This document shows, in pieces, positions 7,743 through 20,728 of a DNA stretch of 64,000 nucleotides. The stretch lies in contig NZ_LT605203.1 in NCBI RefSeq assembly GCF_900089495.1, forward strand, positions 545,501 through 609,500, given 5' to 3'. The position numbers and the translations under genes are program-made. Source of the stretch: Thiomonas sp. X19 (lineage in GTDB: Bacteria > Pseudomonadota > Gammaproteobacteria > Burkholderiales > Burkholderiaceae_C). The notes below the pieces were generated by a model, which worked only from the letters and a program-made list of their open reading frames with translations, ran no database searches and was not told the origin of the DNA. Every line of letters starts with the position of its first letter. Positions within the stretch are counted from its first letter, which is position 1.

Positions 7743-10373
7743 ATGAACGAGAAGTACGACGCCAGCGCGGTGGAAGCCGCCGCGCAAACCCACTGGCAAG
7801 CCGCCGACGCCTACCGCGTGCGCGAAGACAAACCCGGCACCAAGTTCTACGCCTGCTCCATGCTGCCCTACCCATCGGGCAAGCTGCACATGGGCCATGT
7901 GCGCAACTACACCATCAACGACATGCTGGCGCGCCATCTGCGCATGAACGGGTACAACGTGCTCATGCCCATGGGCTGGGACGCCTTCGGTCTGCCCGCG
8001 GAAAACGCGGCGATGAAAAACAAGGTGCCACCCGCCAAGTGGACCTACGACAACATCGCCACGATGAAAAAACAGATGCAGGCGATGGGGCTGGCCATCG
8101 ACTGGTCGCGCGAGGTGGCCACCTGCTCGCCGGAGTACTACAAGTGGAACCAGTGGCTGTTCCTCAAGATGCTGGAGAAGGGCATCGCCGAGCGCCGCAC
8201 CCAGGTGGTGAACTGGGACCCGGTCGACCAGACCGTGCTGGCCAACGAGCAGGTGATCGACGGCCGCGGCTGGCGCAGCGGCGCCGTGGTGGAAAAGCGC
8301 GAGATTCCCGGCTACTACCTCAAGATCACCGACTACGCGCAAGAGCTGCTGTCCGCGGTGAGCAACCCCGAGGACAAGAACTTCCTCGCCGGCTGGCCCG
8401 AGCGTGTGCGGCTGATGCAGGAGAACTGGATCGGCAAGAGCGCCGGCGTGCGCTTCGCTTTCCCGCACACCATCCGCGACGCCGCCGGAGCATTGATTCA
8501 AGGCGGGCGCATGTACGTGTTCACCACGCGCGCCGACACCATCATGGGCGTGACGTTTTGCGCCGTGGCGCCCGAGCATCCGCTGGCGGCGCACGCGGCA
8601 GCAGGCAACCCAGAACTGGCCGCCTTCATCGAACGCTGCCAGCAGGGCGGCACGACCGAAGCCGAACTGGCGTTGAAGGAAAAAGAGGGCATGCCCACGG
8701 GCCTGAGCGTCACCCATCCGCTGACGGGTGCCGAAGTGCCTGTCTGGGTGGGCAACTATGTGCTGATGAGCTACGGCGACGGCGCGGTGATGGGCGTTCC
8801 CGCGCACGACGAACGCGACTTTGCCTTCGCCAAGAAATACGCGCTGCCCATTCAGCAAGTCGTCACGGTCGAAGGTGAATCCTTCAATCTCGACGCCTGG
8901 GCCGACTGGTACGGCGACAAACAGCGCGCGGTGTGCGTCAACTCCGGTGTGCTCGACGATCTGCCCTACACAGCCGCCGTGGACAAGGTGGCCGAACTTC
9001 TCGCCGCCAAGGGCCTGGGCGAGAAAAAAACCACCTGGCGCCTGCGCGACTGGGGCGTGAGCCGCCAGCGCTACTGGGGCACGCCGATTCCCATCGTCCA
9101 CTGCGACGACTGCGGCACGGTGCCCGTGCCGGAGAAGGACCTGCCGGTGGTGCTGCCGGAAAATCTGATCCCCGACGGCAGCGGCAACCCTCTGACCAAG
9201 TGCGCGGAATTCGTCGACGTGGCTTGCCCGAAGTGCGGCAAGCCGGCGAAGCGCGAGACCGACACCATGGACACCTTCGTCGACTCGAGCTGGTACGTCA
9301 TGCGCTACACCTGTGCCGACAACCACAGCGCCATGGTGGACGCGCGCACCGATTACTGGATGCCGATGGACCAGTACATCGGCGGCATCGAGCACGCCAT
9401 CCTCCACCTGCTCTACGCCCGTTTCTGGACCAAGGTGATGCGCGACCTCGGCCTGACCCAGGCCCAAGAGCCCTTCACCCGGCTGTTGACGCAGGGCATG
9501 GTGCTCAACCACATCTACTCGCGCAAGAGCGTGCAAGGCGGCATCGAATACTTCTGGCCGCACGAGGTGGAGAACGTGCTCGACACGCACGGCAAGATCA
9601 TCGGCGCGAAGCTCAAAAGCGACGGCTCGGCGGTGGACTACGGCGGCGTCGGCACCATGAGCAAGAGCAAGAACAACGGCGTCGATCCGCAGGATTTGAT
9701 CGACCGCTTCGGCGCCGACACCGCACGCCTGTTCACCATGTTCGCCGCCCCGCCCGAAGCCACGCTGGAATGGAACGACGCCGCGGTGGAAGGCTCGCAT
9801 CGCTTCTTGAAGCGGGTGTGGGCGTTCGGCCTCAAGTTGCAGGGCCTGCCCCCCAGCGCGGCAGAGCCTGCCGAGGCCACGCGCAAACTGCGCCGCGAGT
9901 TGCATCAGACCCTGCAGCAGGTGAGTTTCGACTACGGACGCATGCAATACAACACCGTGGTCTCGGGCGCGATGAAGCTGCTCAATGCACTGGAGGGGGC
10001 GGACACGGCGGCGGCGGGCATGCCTGCCGCGCTGCGCGAAGGCTTCGGCATCCTGCTGCGCGCGCTCTACCCCGCCACGCCGCACATCACCCATGCGCTG
10101 TGGCAGGAGCTCGGCTACGCCGCGCAGCATGGCGATCTGCTCGACGCGCCCTGGCCGCAGGTGGACCCCGCCGCGCTGATGCAAGACACGGTGGAACTGA
10201 TGCTGCAGATCAACGGCAAGCTGCGCGGCGCGCTGCAGGTGCCGGCCAACGCCGACAAGAGCGTGATCGAAGCCGCCGCGCTGGCGAGCGCCGAGTTCGC
10301 CAGGTTCGGCGAAGGCCATGCGGCGAAGAAGGTCGTGGTCGTGCCCGGGCGCCTGGTGAACGTGGTGGTGTGA
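7743..10373 (+). CDS. leuS: Leucyl-tRNA synthetase
   Basis: An 876-residue class Ia synthetase. The HIGH motif is HMGH at about residues 49-52 ([15 protein letters not shown]), and the KMSKS motif is MSKSK at about 639-643. Between them lie the editing (CP1) domain ([13 protein letters not shown], then [13 protein letters not shown]) and a zinc-like Cys cluster ([15 protein letters not shown]). The C-terminal anticodon-binding and tail domains are complete. I chose ATG 7743 because the family starts with the Y-x-P/A-x-x-V-E pattern seen here. lptE and holA follow closely on the same strand. Confidence 0.97.
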   Translation: MNEKYDASAVEAAAQTHWQAADAYRVREDKPGTKFYACSMLPYPSGKLHMGHVRNYTINDMLARHLRMNGYNVLMPMGWDAFGLPAENAAMKNKVPPAKWTYDNIATMKKQMQAMGLAIDWSREVATCSPEYYKWNQWLFLKMLEKGIAERRTQVVNWDPVDQTVLANEQVIDGRGWRSGAVVEKREIPGYYLKITDYAQELLSAVSNPEDKNFLAGWPERVRLMQENWIGKSAGVRFAFPHTIRDAAGALIQGGRMYVFTTRADTIMGVTFCAVAPEHPLAAHAAAGNPELAAFIERCQQGGTTEAELALKEKEGMPTGLSVTHPLTGAEVPVWVGNYVLMSYGDGAVMGVPAHDERDFAFAKKYALPIQQVVTVEGESFNLDAWADWYGDKQRAVCVNSGVLDDLPYTAAVDKVAELLAAKGLGEKKTTWRLRDWGVSRQRYWGTPIPIVHCDDCGTVPVPEKDLPVVLPENLIPDGSGNPLTKCAEFVDVACPKCGKPAKRETDTMDTFVDSSWYVMRYTCADNHSAMVDARTDYWMPMDQYIGGIEHAILHLLYARFWTKVMRDLGLTQAQEPFTRLLTQGMVLNHIYSRKSVQGGIEYFWPHEVENVLDTHGKIIGAKLKSDGSAVDYGGVGTMSKSKNNGVDPQDLIDRFGADTARLFTMFAAPPEATLEWNDAAVEGSHRFLKRVWAFGLKLQGLPPSAAEPAEATRKLRRELHQTLQQVSFDYGRMQYNTVVSGAMKLLNALEGADTAAAGMPAALREGFGILLRALYPATPHITHALWQELGYAAQHGDLLDAPWPQVDPAALMQDTVELMLQINGKLRGALQVPANADKSVIEAAALASAEFARFGEGHAAKKVVVVPGRLVNVVV

Positions 10374-10416
10374 GCGCCTGCCCGACGCACACGGCGCATC
10401 CAGCGACAATGCGGCT

Positions 10417-10941
10417 ATGACGCGACGCCCCTTTCAGTTCATCCTCGCCCTGTTGGTCACGCTGTGGCTGGCCGGTTGCGGTTTCCACCTGCGCGGCTCC
10501 ACCAATCTGGCGTTCTCGACGCTGGCGGTGCAGGGGCCGGGCGGGCCGCTGCTCATCGACCTCAAGCGCCAGATTGCCAGCACCACCACCACCCGCATTG
10601 CCAACGACCCGAAGCAGGCGCAGGCCATTTTCACCCTGCTGTCGGACAGCCCGACGCAAACCGCCGTGGCCTACAACGCCAACGGCACCGTGGCGCAATA
10701 CCAGTTGCGCGAGACCGTGAGCTTCCAGCTCGCCACGCCCGCGGGGCAGATGCTGATCGCGCCCACCACCATCAGCCAGACCAGCAGCCTGAGCTACAGC
10801 ACCTCGGCCACGCTGGCCAAGGCCAACGAGGCGGACCTGCTCTATCGCGGCATGCGGCAAGACATCGTCAACCGCATCATGTTCCAGCTCTCCACCGTGA
10901 AGCGCGCGCCCATGCCCGCAGCGCCGGCCTCCGCGCCCTGA
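10417..10941 (+). CDS. lptE: LPS-assembly lipoprotein LptE
   Basis: A 174-residue lipoprotein with a signal peptide and lipobox LAGC at about residues 19-22, followed by GFHLRGSTNLAFSTL, the hallmark start of LptE/RlpB. With LptD it forms the outer membrane translocon that inserts lipopolysaccharide. The order leuS-lptE-holA is conserved in proteobacteria. holA starts 26 bases after its stop. Confidence 0.93.
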   Translation: MTRRPFQFILALLVTLWLAGCGFHLRGSTNLAFSTLAVQGPGGPLLIDLKRQIASTTTTRIANDPKQAQAIFTLLSDSPTQTAVAYNANGTVAQYQLRETVSFQLATPAGQMLIAPTTISQTSSLSYSTSATLAKANEADLLYRGMRQDIVNRIMFQLSTVKRAPMPAAPASAP

Positions 10942-10967
10942 GCGATCAAGTTCGCCGCCCCAACCCC

Positions 10968-12059
10968 ATGCAGATCCGCGCCGAGCAGTTGCAAGCCCGC
11001 CTGGACGCCGGCCTGCGCGGCCCTTACACCGTGTTTGGTGACGAGCTGCTGCTGGTGAACGAGGCGGTGGATGCGATTCGCGCCAGCGCGCAGGCGCAGG
11101 GCTACGCCACGCGCGAGCAACACCAGGTCGAGCGCGGTTTCGACTGGGGCACGCTGCTGGCGCAAAGCCGCGAACTCAGCCTGTTCGGTGAGCGCAAGCT
11201 GATCGAGATTCGCATTCCCACCGGCAAGCCCGGACGCGACGGCGCCCAGGCGCTGGCCGCGCTGGCGCAGGAAACCAGCGCCGAGGTTCTGGTGCTCGTG
11301 CTGTTGCCGAGGCTTGACGCCGCCACGCAGAAATCCGACTGGTTCAGCCGCCTGGCCGACGCCGGCGTCGCGGTGCGGGTGGACAGCATCGAAGCCGACC
11401 AGCTCGGCGCCTGGATGCGCACCCGTCTGGCGCGCCACGGTCTGCGCATGCCCAGCGGCGGCGCCGGCCACGCCTGCCTGGACATGCTGGTGGCGCGCAC
11501 CGAAGGCAATCTGCTCGCGGCGCATCAGGAAGTGGAAAAACTCGCGCTGCTGGTGCCGCCCGGCGAACTCGACCCCGCGCAGGTGGAAGACCTGGTGCAG
11601 GGTGCGGCGCGCTACAGCGTGTTCCGCCTGGGCGAAGGCGTGCTCGCCGGCGACCTGCCACGCCTGCTGCGCATGCTCGAAGGTCTGCAGGGCGAGGGCG
11701 TGGCGCCGGTGCTGGCGCATTGGTCGCTGGCCGAGGAAGTGCGCGCCTGGCTGCGCCTGCGCCAGGGGCTCGAGGCGGGCGAGAACTTCGCCGCGCTGGC
11801 GCGCGCCAACCGCATCTGGGGGCCGAAGGAGAAGCTGCTGCAACGCGCCCTGCCGCGCCTCGGCCTGCCGCTGCTGGAAGGCCTGTTGCTGCGCGCCGCG
11901 GCCTGCGACCGCGCCGTGAAAGGCCTGCGGCCGCCCGGCATTCCGCACGAACCCTGGGAGGCGGTACGCCACCTGGCGCTGGCCATGGCGCAAGCCGCGG
12001 CGCCGCTGCCCGCCGCCAGCCCGCACGGCGCCAGGCTGGTGCTGCTGGCGGCGGACTGA
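10968..12059 (+). CDS. holA: DNA polymerase III subunit delta
   Basis: A 363-residue protein with the HolA pattern. The N-terminal AAA+-like fold holds YTVFGDELLLVNEAVDAIR, and a central region has LFGERKLIEIRIPTGKPGRDG. The helical collar domain has EGNLLAAHQEVEKLALL and later YSVFRLGEGVLAGDLPRLLRMLEGL. Delta opens the beta sliding clamp as part of the clamp loader. It follows lptE in the conserved leuS-lptE-holA order. In many relatives proA comes next; here it does not. Confidence 0.93.
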   Translation: MQIRAEQLQARLDAGLRGPYTVFGDELLLVNEAVDAIRASAQAQGYATREQHQVERGFDWGTLLAQSRELSLFGERKLIEIRIPTGKPGRDGAQALAALAQETSAEVLVLVLLPRLDAATQKSDWFSRLADAGVAVRVDSIEADQLGAWMRTRLARHGLRMPSGGAGHACLDMLVARTEGNLLAAHQEVEKLALLVPPGELDPAQVEDLVQGAARYSVFRLGEGVLAGDLPRLLRMLEGLQGEGVAPVLAHWSLAEEVRAWLRLRQGLEAGENFAALARANRIWGPKEKLLQRALPRLGLPLLEGLLLRAAACDRAVKGLRPPGIPHEPWEAVRHLALAMAQAAAPLPAASPHGARLVLLAAD

Positions 12060-12302
12060 AGCCCCACGCGCCCGCGTTCGGCCAACGCTCCAAACGCGGC
12101 CACGCAATGCGTTCGATGACGTGCAGGCTGGCGGGCCTGGTGCCACGCCGCATGCCCTAACGCCGGCAGCGCAGCACCGCACCGCACCGCGCTTACAGCC
12201 GGACACCAAAAGCCCGGCTCCAGCGGGAATTTCTGGCGCCTTCGGCGATTCAGAGTGCCATCGTCTCCGGCTCCACTTCAGCTCCACTTCACCTTGCACG
12301 CC

Positions 12303-12986
12303 ATGCTGCCCTTGCGCCGTTCGCTTTTCGCCTGCCTCGGTCTGGTCTGCTTTTGCCGCCTCGCTCAGGCGCATGTTGCACCCCGCCCCCTGTTCACCGG
12401 AGTCGGCCCCGACGATGTGATGCGCGCTCTGCCGCGCACCCGCGACACCCAGGCCGCGCTGGTCAGCCGCAGTGCCCTGCACGCCCCCTTGGCCAAGGCC
12501 TGGGCGCTGCAACTGCGCGGCGTCGTCGCCGTCTTGCAGGCGCTGGACCAAGGCCAGGTGCCCCATGCAAAGCCCGGCGTCGGCAGGCCGTGTGGCGCTG
12601 CGCATTGGACGGACGACTCGCCCTCGGCCTGCGCCCCGCTGGCCGCCTCGCGGCATTTGCTCGGCGTGGTCCTGGCGGGCGCGCAGGACTTCGAGAAACT
12701 GCGCTTTCCCGGCGTCGACGGCGCCTATCCCGCGCCGGCCACGCATGCCGCCTTGCAGGGCGCCAGCTTCATCGGCTCGCAGGGCAGCCGCGTGCTGCTG
12801 GTGAATCTCGGCGCCACGCCGATTCGGGTCGATCTGGGCCATTGGGTTGGCGCCAAACCCGCCTTGCATCAAGCCTGGTTGCGCGCGTCACCAGCCTCCG
12901 CCAAGGCCGGGCTGGAGCGCCGCGTCAGCAAGGCTGCGCGCCAACCCATCGTCCTGCCGCCGGAATCGATCAGCGTGGTGGGGTGA
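12303..12986 (+). CDS. Hypothetical exported protein
   Basis: I do not recognise the family. From ATG 12303 the protein has 227 residues and a clear signal peptide (LPLRRSLFACLGLVCFCRLAQA, cleaved before HVAP, written here as two blocks: LPLRRSLFAC and LGLVCFCRLAQA). A middle part has several Cys residues, and a C-terminal part (GSRVLLVNLGATPIRVDL, then PIVLPPESISVV) resembles the small beta-sandwich domain at the end of some glycoside hydrolases. The frame is open from GTG 12255. It is convergent with cbbY. No active site can be named. Confidence 0.55.
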   Translation: MLPLRRSLFACLGLVCFCRLAQAHVAPRPLFTGVGPDDVMRALPRTRDTQAALVSRSALHAPLAKAWALQLRGVVAVLQALDQGQVPHAKPGVGRPCGAAHWTDDSPSACAPLAASRHLLGVVLAGAQDFEKLRFPGVDGAYPAPATHAALQGASFIGSQGSRVLLVNLGATPIRVDLGHWVGAKPALHQAWLRASPASAKAGLERRVSKAARQPIVLPPESISVVG

Positions 12987-12995
12987 GCGGCGAGA

Positions 12996-13781
12996 TCAAG
13001 CCTGTGGAACCCGAGCGGGCGCGAGCCGCGCCCAAGTCCGCAGCGTGTTCAAGTCAACGCATCCGCTCCAAACCTGCTGCCCGACATGGCCATGGGCCGG
13101 GGCTTGCGGTTCGCCCAGCCCGTCCAGCCGGGCCAGGGCGCCGCAGAAGGTCTCGTCCGCGGTGTAGGTGCCGGTGGTGACCACGGTTTGCAGCCCGGCG
13201 CCGAGGGCCGCGCGCAGGCCGTTGGTCGAATCTTCGAAGGCCACGCATTGTTCGGGGCGCAGGTTCATGCGCTCCAGCACCCAGGTGTAGATGCCGGGGT
13301 CGGGTTTTTTGCGTGGCACGGCGTCGCCGGCGCCGATGCACTCGAACATCGCCATGCCGCTCGCGCCCAGCGTGGCGTGCAGCAGGGCTTCGACGTTGTC
13401 GGGCGTGGTGGTGGTGGCGATGGCCAGGCGCAGGCCGGCGTCGCGCGCTTCGTGCAGCAACCGCGCCACGCCGGGACGCAGGGCGATGCCGCCATCGGCC
13501 ACGAGGCGCACATAGTGCGCGGTCTTGCGGCGGTGCCATTCGGCGAGTTGTCCGGCCGCGTCAGGCCGCGCGGCGGCCTCGGCGTCGATGCTGAGCCAGT
13601 AGTGCAGCAGGCGTTCCTTGCCCCCGGTGATGGCGAGCAGGCGGCCATAGGTGGGCACATCCCAGTTCCAATCCAGGCCGGCGTCGGCAAAGGCCTGGTT
13701 GAAGGCGATGCGATGGCCGTCGCGCTCGGTTTCGGCCAGCGTGCCGTCGACGTCGAAGATCAGGGCTTGAAGCTTGGACAT
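12996..13781 (-). CDS. cbbY: CbbY-type HAD phosphatase (sugar bisphosphate)
   Basis: A HAD-family hydrolase of 261 residues with the nucleophile motif DVDGTLAETERDGH, the core residues TTTTPDNVEALL and the motif CVAFEDSTNGLRAA. The CbbY family removes xylulose-1,5-bisphosphate, a misfire product that blocks RuBisCO, and its genes usually sit with cbb genes, as here. I chose ATG 13781 rather than 13793 because SKLQALIFDVDGTL is the normal beginning. The stop of the thioredoxin-fold gene lies one base upstream, so the two are probably co-transcribed. A beta-phosphoglucomutase-like activity is possible but less likely in this context. Confidence 0.85.
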   Translation of the reverse strand: MSKLQALIFDVDGTLAETERDGHRIAFNQAFADAGLDWNWDVPTYGRLLAITGGKERLLHYWLSIDAEAAARPDAAGQLAEWHRRKTAHYVRLVADGGIALRPGVARLLHEARDAGLRLAIATTTTPDNVEALLHATLGASGMAMFECIGAGDAVPRKKPDPGIYTWVLERMNLRPEQCVAFEDSTNGLRAALGAGLQTVVTTGTYTADETFCGALARLDGLGEPQAPAHGHVGQQVWSGCVDLNTLRTWARLAPARVPQA

Positions 13782-13782
13782 T

Positions 13783-14340
13783 TCAGGCCTCATCTTTCCA
13801 CTTGATCGAGCAGCCGATGCTGGGATATTGCTCGTCCGGGCCGATGCCGGTGGCGGCGATTTGCTTCATGGCCTCGAACAGGTCGCGTCGCGCATCGGCC
13901 GGCGCTGCATGCTTGCGCGAGGCGTCGAGCTGGCCGCGGTATTGCAGTTGCAGGTCGGCGTTGAAGCCGAAAAAATCCGGCGTGCAGACTGCGCCATAAG
14001 CCTTGGCCACGGCCTGAGTCTCGTCGTACAGATAGGGGAAACCGAAACCGTGCCGCACGGCGAACTGCTTCATGGAGTCGAAGGAGTCTTCCGGATAGGC
14101 CGTCACGTCGTTGCTGCTGATCGCCACCGCGTTCACGCCGATGGCCTGAAGTTCGCGTGCGTCGCGCACCATGCGGTCGGCGACGGCTTGCACATAAGGG
14201 CAGTGGTTGCAGATGAACATCACCAGCAGGCCCTTGGGGCCACGCAGCTCGGCCAGGCTCCGGACGCGGCCATCGGTGCCGGGCAGGGTGAAATCGGGTG
14301 CGGAGAATCCGCGTTGCAAGGGATCGGCGGTGGCGGCCAT
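13783..14340 (-). CDS. Thioredoxin-fold (AhpC/TSA, PRX-like) protein
   Basis: A 185-residue cytoplasmic protein with the peroxiredoxin-like fold: APDFTLPGTDGRVRSLAEL, then the motif FICNHCPYVQAVADR with a CxxC pair, then AISSNDVTAYPEDS and YLYDETQAVAKAYGAVCTPD. Members of this uncharacterised group are widespread in bacteria, and their substrate is not established. It lies between the cbb terminator and cbbY, with one base between its stop and the cbbY start. A redox link to the Calvin-cycle enzymes is a guess from position only. Confidence 0.8.
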   Translation of the reverse strand: MAATADPLQRGFSAPDFTLPGTDGRVRSLAELRGPKGLLVMFICNHCPYVQAVADRMVRDARELQAIGVNAVAISSNDVTAYPEDSFDSMKQFAVRHGFGFPYLYDETQAVAKAYGAVCTPDFFGFNADLQLQYRGQLDASRKHAAPADARRDLFEAMKQIAATGIGPDEQYPSIGCSIKWKDEA

Positions 14341-14385
14341 GGGCAAACTCCTTTGCGAGGGTTCAGAACGAGGGAGGTGCAGACG

Positions 14386-14407
14386 AAAACCCCGGCAGGT
14401 GCCGGGG
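14386..14407 (-). terminator. Intrinsic terminator after fba (end of main cbb operon)
   Basis: Read on the minus strand, CCCCGGC, a 4-base loop and GCCGGGG form a strong stem followed by TTTT. It lies 25 bases after the fba stop and before the thioredoxin-fold gene, so cbbY and that gene may be a separate or read-through unit. Confidence 0.75.
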
Positions 14408-14432
14408 CGGGTCATGCAGACGGAGGGGATGC

Positions 14433-15497
14433 TCAGTTGATCTTGGGATCGAGCTGGCCTTTCTCGTAGCGCTTGACCATGGCTTCCAGACTGATCGGCT
14501 TGATCTTGGATGCGTGGCCTGCGGTACCGAAGGCTTCGTAGCGCGCCTTGCAGATGTCTTTCATGGCCTTGGTCGAGGCGATGAGGAATTTGCGCGGATC
14601 GAACTCTTTCGGATGCTCGGCGAGGAATTTGCGGGTGGCGCCGGTCGAGGCCATGCGCAGATCGGTGTCGATGTTGACCTTGCGCACGCCGTGCTTGATG
14701 CCTTCGACGATTTCTTCGACCGGCACGCCATAGGTCTCGCCCATGTCGCCGCCATAGGTGTTGATGATTTTCAGCCACTCCTGCGGCACGGAGGACGAGC
14801 CGTGCATCACCAGATGGGTGTTGGGGATGCGGGCGTGAATCTCCTTGATGCGGCCGATGGCGAGGATGTCGCCGGTGGGCGGGCGGGTGAATTTGTAGGC
14901 GCCATGGCTGGTGCCGATGGCGATGGCCAGCGCGTCCACATGGGTTTTCTTCACGAAGTCGGCGGCTTCTTCCGGGTCGGTCAGGAGCTGGCTATGGTCC
15001 AGCGTGCCCTCGGCACCGATGCCGTCCTCTTCACCGGCGGTGCCGGTTTCCAGCGACCCGAGGCAACCGAGTTCACCTTCGACCGAGACGCCGCAGGCGT
15101 GCGACATGTCCACCGTGCGACGGGTGACGTCGACGTTGTACTCATAGGTGGTCGGAGTCTTGCCGTCGGTGCCCAGCGAGCCGTCCATCATCACCGACGA
15201 GAAACCGAGCTGGATGGAGCGCTGGCACACGCCGGGGCTGGTGCCGTGGTCCTGGTGCATCACCACCGGAATGTACGGCCATTCTTCCACCGCAGCCTCG
15301 ATGAGGTGGCGCAGGAAGGGCGCGCCAGCGTACTTGCGGGCGCCGGCAGAGGCCTGCAGGATGACCGGGGAGTCGGTCTCGTCGGCGGCTTCCATGATGG
15401 CCCGCACCTGTTCGAGGTTGTTGACGTTGAAGGCGGGAACGCCGTAGGAATGCTCGGCGGCGTGGTCGAGCAATTGACGCAGGGAAATGAGGGCCAT
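14433..15497 (-). CDS. cbbA: Fructose-bisphosphate aldolase, class II (CbbA)
   Basis: A 354-residue class II aldolase, Calvin-cycle subtype. Zinc ligands are seen in [11 protein letters not shown], in [12 protein letters not shown] and [16 protein letters not shown], and in [12 protein letters not shown], and the phosphate site is [11 protein letters not shown]. It joins glyceraldehyde-3-phosphate with DHAP, and in this subtype also works on sedoheptulose bisphosphate. It is the last gene of the minus-strand cbb operon and is followed by a terminator. In many relatives a pyruvate kinase gene sits between pgk and fba; it is absent here. Confidence 0.95.
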   Translation of the reverse strand: MALISLRQLLDHAAEHSYGVPAFNVNNLEQVRAIMEAADETDSPVILQASAGARKYAGAPFLRHLIEAAVEEWPYIPVVMHQDHGTSPGVCQRSIQLGFSSVMMDGSLGTDGKTPTTYEYNVDVTRRTVDMSHACGVSVEGELGCLGSLETGTAGEEDGIGAEGTLDHSQLLTDPEEAADFVKKTHVDALAIAIGTSHGAYKFTRPPTGDILAIGRIKEIHARIPNTHLVMHGSSSVPQEWLKIINTYGGDMGETYGVPVEEIVEGIKHGVRKVNIDTDLRMASTGATRKFLAEHPKEFDPRKFLIASTKAMKDICKARYEAFGTAGHASKIKPISLEAMVKRYEKGQLDPKIN

Positions 15498-15545
15498 GAC
15501 GAACTCCGGGATGGAAAAAAAATGACAGGGCTCGCGACAGCGGGT

Positions 15546-16751
15546 TCAGGACAAGGGGATGCGTGAACGCTGCTGCAGGATTTCAAAAGCCGGCAGGGTT
15601 TTGCCCTCCAACACTTCGAGGAACGCGCCCCCGCCGGTGGAGATGTAGCCGATTTTGTCGGTGATGCCGTACTTGGCGATGGCCGCCAGGGTGTCGCCAC
15701 CACCGGCGATGGAAAAGCCCGCACCTTCGGCGATGGCCGTGGCCAGGGTCTTGGTGCCGTTGGCGAAGGCGTCGAACTCGAACACCCCCACCGGGCCGTT
15801 CCAGACGATGGTGCCCGCAGCCTTGAGCTTGGCCGCCAGCTTGGCCGCGGTCTTGGGGCCGATGTCGAGGATGAGATCGTCAGCGGCCACGTCCTTGACG
15901 TCTTTCACCGTGGCCTCGGCCGTGGCACTGAACTGCTTGGCCACGACCACGTCTTCGGGAATGGGCACTTCGGCGCCGCGCGCCTTCATCTTGTCCATCA
16001 CCAGGCGGGCGGCGCCCTGCAGGTCGGGCTCGGCCAGGCTCTTGCCGATGGGCAGGCCGCAGGCCAGCATGAAGGTGTTGGCAATGCCGCCGCCGACGAT
16101 GAGCCCATCGACCTTGTCGGCCAGGCTTTGCAGGATGGTGAGCTTGGTCGACACCTTGGAGCCGGCGACGATGGCCAACAGCGGCCGCGCCGGATCGGCC
16201 AGCGCACGGTTGACGGCGTCGATCTCGGCCGCGAGCAGCGGGCCGGCGCAGGCGATGGCCGCGTAGTTGGCGATGCCGTGGGTGGTGGCCTCGGCGCGGT
16301 GCGCGGTACCGAAGGCGTCATGCACGAAGATGTCGCACAGCTTGGCCATTTTTTGCGCCAGGGCGTCGTCGTTCTTCTTCTCGCCCTTGTTCAGGCGGCA
16401 GTTCTCCAGCAGCACCACCTCGCCGGGGCGCAACTCGAAGCCGCCGTCCACCCAGTTCTGCACCAGGGTGACGGGACGGCCCAGCAGCTCGGACAGGCGC
16501 GTGGCCACTGGAGCGAGCGAGTCCTCGGGTTTGAACTCACCCTCGGTCGGGCGCCCCAGGTGGGAGGTGACCATCACGGCGGCACCGGCGTTCAGCGCCA
16601 TTTGAATGGCGGGCACGGATGCGCGCACGCGGGTGTCTTCGGTGATTTCGCCACGGTCGTTCAGCGGCACGTTCAGGTCGGCGCGAATGAACACGCGCTT
16701 GTCCTGGGCGAAGCCGCGTTTGCAGACTTCCTCAAAGGTCAGAATTTGCAT
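15546..16751 (-). CDS. cbbK: Phosphoglycerate kinase (CbbK)
   Basis: A 401-residue kinase. The N-domain has [14 protein letters not shown] and the substrate-binding [12 protein letters not shown], and the hinge region has [15 protein letters not shown]. The nucleotide site is [19 protein letters not shown], and GGGDTLAAI lies near the end. In the Calvin cycle it phosphorylates 3-phosphoglycerate with ATP. The gene is 65 bases downstream of gap and 48 upstream of fba, and it is complete. Confidence 0.96.
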   Translation of the reverse strand: MQILTFEEVCKRGFAQDKRVFIRADLNVPLNDRGEITEDTRVRASVPAIQMALNAGAAVMVTSHLGRPTEGEFKPEDSLAPVATRLSELLGRPVTLVQNWVDGGFELRPGEVVLLENCRLNKGEKKNDDALAQKMAKLCDIFVHDAFGTAHRAEATTHGIANYAAIACAGPLLAAEIDAVNRALADPARPLLAIVAGSKVSTKLTILQSLADKVDGLIVGGGIANTFMLACGLPIGKSLAEPDLQGAARLVMDKMKARGAEVPIPEDVVVAKQFSATAEATVKDVKDVAADDLILDIGPKTAAKLAAKLKAAGTIVWNGPVGVFEFDAFANGTKTLATAIAEGAGFSIAGGGDTLAAIAKYGITDKIGYISTGGGAFLEVLEGKTLPAFEILQQRSRIPLS

Positions 16752-16816
16752 GGGGCTGCTTCTCGATAGTCATGAAAGCCGCCGCGCGCCGAAGCGAGCG
16801 GCCGTGTCGGCGCAGA

Positions 16817-18601
<1,785 letters not shown>

Positions 18602-20689
18602 TCAGTTCATCGACCGCACGACATTGCCGTCTTCCGACTCGTGCCGCGCGGCGTGCATGCGCAGCACGGCCTGGGCCACATCGGCGGTGTGCTCGGGGGT
18701 GATCTTGAAATGCTTGTACAGATCGGGTGCCGGGGCCGATTCGCCGAAGCTGGCGATGCCGACCACGCCGCCGGACAGGCCGACGTACTTGCGCCAGAAG
18801 TCGGGCTGCGCCGCCTCCACCGCAACGCGCGGCACGAACAGCGGCAGCACGGTGTTGCGGTAGGCCTCGTCCTGGCGGTCGAAGGCGGCGGTGCAGGGCA
18901 TGGACACCACGCGCGCGGCCACGCCGGCACCCTCCAGCAGCTTCTGCGCCTTGAGCGCGATTTCCACTTCCGAGCCGGTGCCGATCAGCACCACTTGCGG
19001 CTTGCCGGAGGCTTCGGCCAGCACATAACCACCACGCGCGATGCGCGCCTCGGCACCTTCGGGATGCTGGCTCGACACCAGATTCTGGCGCGACAGCAGC
19101 AGGGCGCTGGGGCCGGTCTTGCGCTCGACGGCGCATTTCCACGCCACCGCGGTTTCGAGCACGTCGCCCGGACGCCAGACGTCGAGGTTCGGGATGAGGC
19201 GCAGGCTCGGAGTCTGCTCCACCGCCTGGTGGGTGGGGCCGTCTTCGCCCAGGCCGATGGAGTCGTGCGAGAACACGTGCACCACGCGCTGCTTCATCAG
19301 CGCGCTCATGCGCACGGCGTTGCGGGAATAGTCGGAGAACATCAGGAAGGTGCCGCCGTAGGGCAGGAAGCCCATGTGCAGCGCCATGCCGTTCATCATC
19401 GCGGCCATGCCGAATTCGCGCACACCGTAGGACAGGTAGTTCACGACCTCGCCGTCCTTGGCATTGGCCCAGGGCTTGGAGTCTTTCACCGCGGTGAGGT
19501 TGGAGCCGGTCAGGTCGGCCGAGCCGCCGAACATGCCGGGCAATGCGGGAACCAGGGTTTCGAGCGCGATCTGCGAGGACTTGCGCGTCGCGGTGGGTGC
19601 GGTCACGGCGCGTGCCTTGGTGAACAGGGCCTGCACGGTCTCGGCCCAGTTGGCGGGCAGATCGCCGGCCATGCGGCGCTTGTATTCGGCGGCGAGGGCC
19701 GGATGCGCTTTCTCGTAAGCGGCGAAGCGCTGGTTCCAGTCGGCCTCCAGCTTGGCGCCGTGGGCCTTGGCGCTCCAGGCGTCGTAAATGTCTTGTGGAA
19801 TGTCGAAAGGACCGTACTCCCAGCCCAGCGCCTTGCGCGTGGCCTCGGCTTCGGCGCTACCCAGCGCCGAGCCGTGCACGTCGTGCGTGCCGGCCTTGTG
19901 GGGCGAGCCCCAGCCGATGGTGGTGCGGCAGATGATGAGGGTGGGCTTGTCGCTGGTCTTGGCCTCGGCGGTGGCGCGCTCCACCGCCAGCGCGTCGTGG
20001 CCGTCGATCGGGCCGATCACGTTCCAGCCATAGGCCTGGAAGCGCAGCGCGGTGTTGTCGGTGAACCAATGCTCGACATGGCCGTCGATGGAAATGCCGT
20101 TGTCGTCGTAATAGGCGATGAGCTTGTTCAGCTTGAGCGTGCCGGCGAGCGAACACACCTCATGGCTGATGCCTTCCATCAGGCAGCCGTCACCCAGGAA
20201 CACATAGGTGTGGTGGTTGACGATTTCATGCCCCGGCTGGTTGAACTTGCGCCCCAGCATCTGCTCGGCCAAGGCCATGCCCACGGCATTGGCCAGGCCC
20301 TGGCCCAGCGGACCGGTGGTGGTTTCCACGCCCGGGGTGTAGCCGACTTCGGGGTGGCCCGGGGTCTTGCTGTGAAGCTGACGGAAGCGCTTGAGCTCGT
20401 CGATCGGCAGCGCGTAGCCGGTGAGGTGCAGCAGGGCGTAGATCAGCATCGAACCGTGGCCGTTGGACAGCACGAAACGGTCGCGGTCGGCCCAGTGCGG
20501 ATTGGCCGGGTTGTGGTGCATGTGGTTGCGCCACAGCACTTCGGCAATGTCGGCCATGCCCATGGGCGCGCCGGGGTGGCCACACTTGGCCGCCTCGACG
20601 CCGTCGATGGCGAGGAAGCGGATGGCGTTGGCCAGGCGGCGACGCTGGGTCGGGTCGATGACGGGGAACAGTTCGCTGTGCGCGTTCAT
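18602..20689 (-). CDS. cbbT: Transketolase (CbbT)
   Basis: A 695-residue transketolase. The thiamine diphosphate site is seen in [17 protein letters not shown] and [15 protein letters not shown], and the pyrimidine-domain glutamate in the motif [17 protein letters not shown]. The C-terminal domain is complete. It moves two-carbon units between sugar phosphates in the regenerative part of the Calvin cycle. I chose ATG 20689 ([20 protein letters not shown] follows); an upstream in-frame ATG at 20719 would add ten residues. Confidence 0.96.
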   Translation of the reverse strand: MNAHSELFPVIDPTQRRRLANAIRFLAIDGVEAAKCGHPGAPMGMADIAEVLWRNHMHHNPANPHWADRDRFVLSNGHGSMLIYALLHLTGYALPIDELKRFRQLHSKTPGHPEVGYTPGVETTTGPLGQGLANAVGMALAEQMLGRKFNQPGHEIVNHHTYVFLGDGCLMEGISHEVCSLAGTLKLNKLIAYYDDNGISIDGHVEHWFTDNTALRFQAYGWNVIGPIDGHDALAVERATAEAKTSDKPTLIICRTTIGWGSPHKAGTHDVHGSALGSAEAEATRKALGWEYGPFDIPQDIYDAWSAKAHGAKLEADWNQRFAAYEKAHPALAAEYKRRMAGDLPANWAETVQALFTKARAVTAPTATRKSSQIALETLVPALPGMFGGSADLTGSNLTAVKDSKPWANAKDGEVVNYLSYGVREFGMAAMMNGMALHMGFLPYGGTFLMFSDYSRNAVRMSALMKQRVVHVFSHDSIGLGEDGPTHQAVEQTPSLRLIPNLDVWRPGDVLETAVAWKCAVERKTGPSALLLSRQNLVSSQHPEGAEARIARGGYVLAEASGKPQVVLIGTGSEVEIALKAQKLLEGAGVAARVVSMPCTAAFDRQDEAYRNTVLPLFVPRVAVEAAQPDFWRKYVGLSGGVVGIASFGESAPAPDLYKHFKITPEHTADVAQAVLRMHAARHESEDGNVVRSMN

Positions 20690-20728
20690 GGGGTTTCTCG
20701 CGAAGGGGACGTTGGGCATGCTGGCGCT

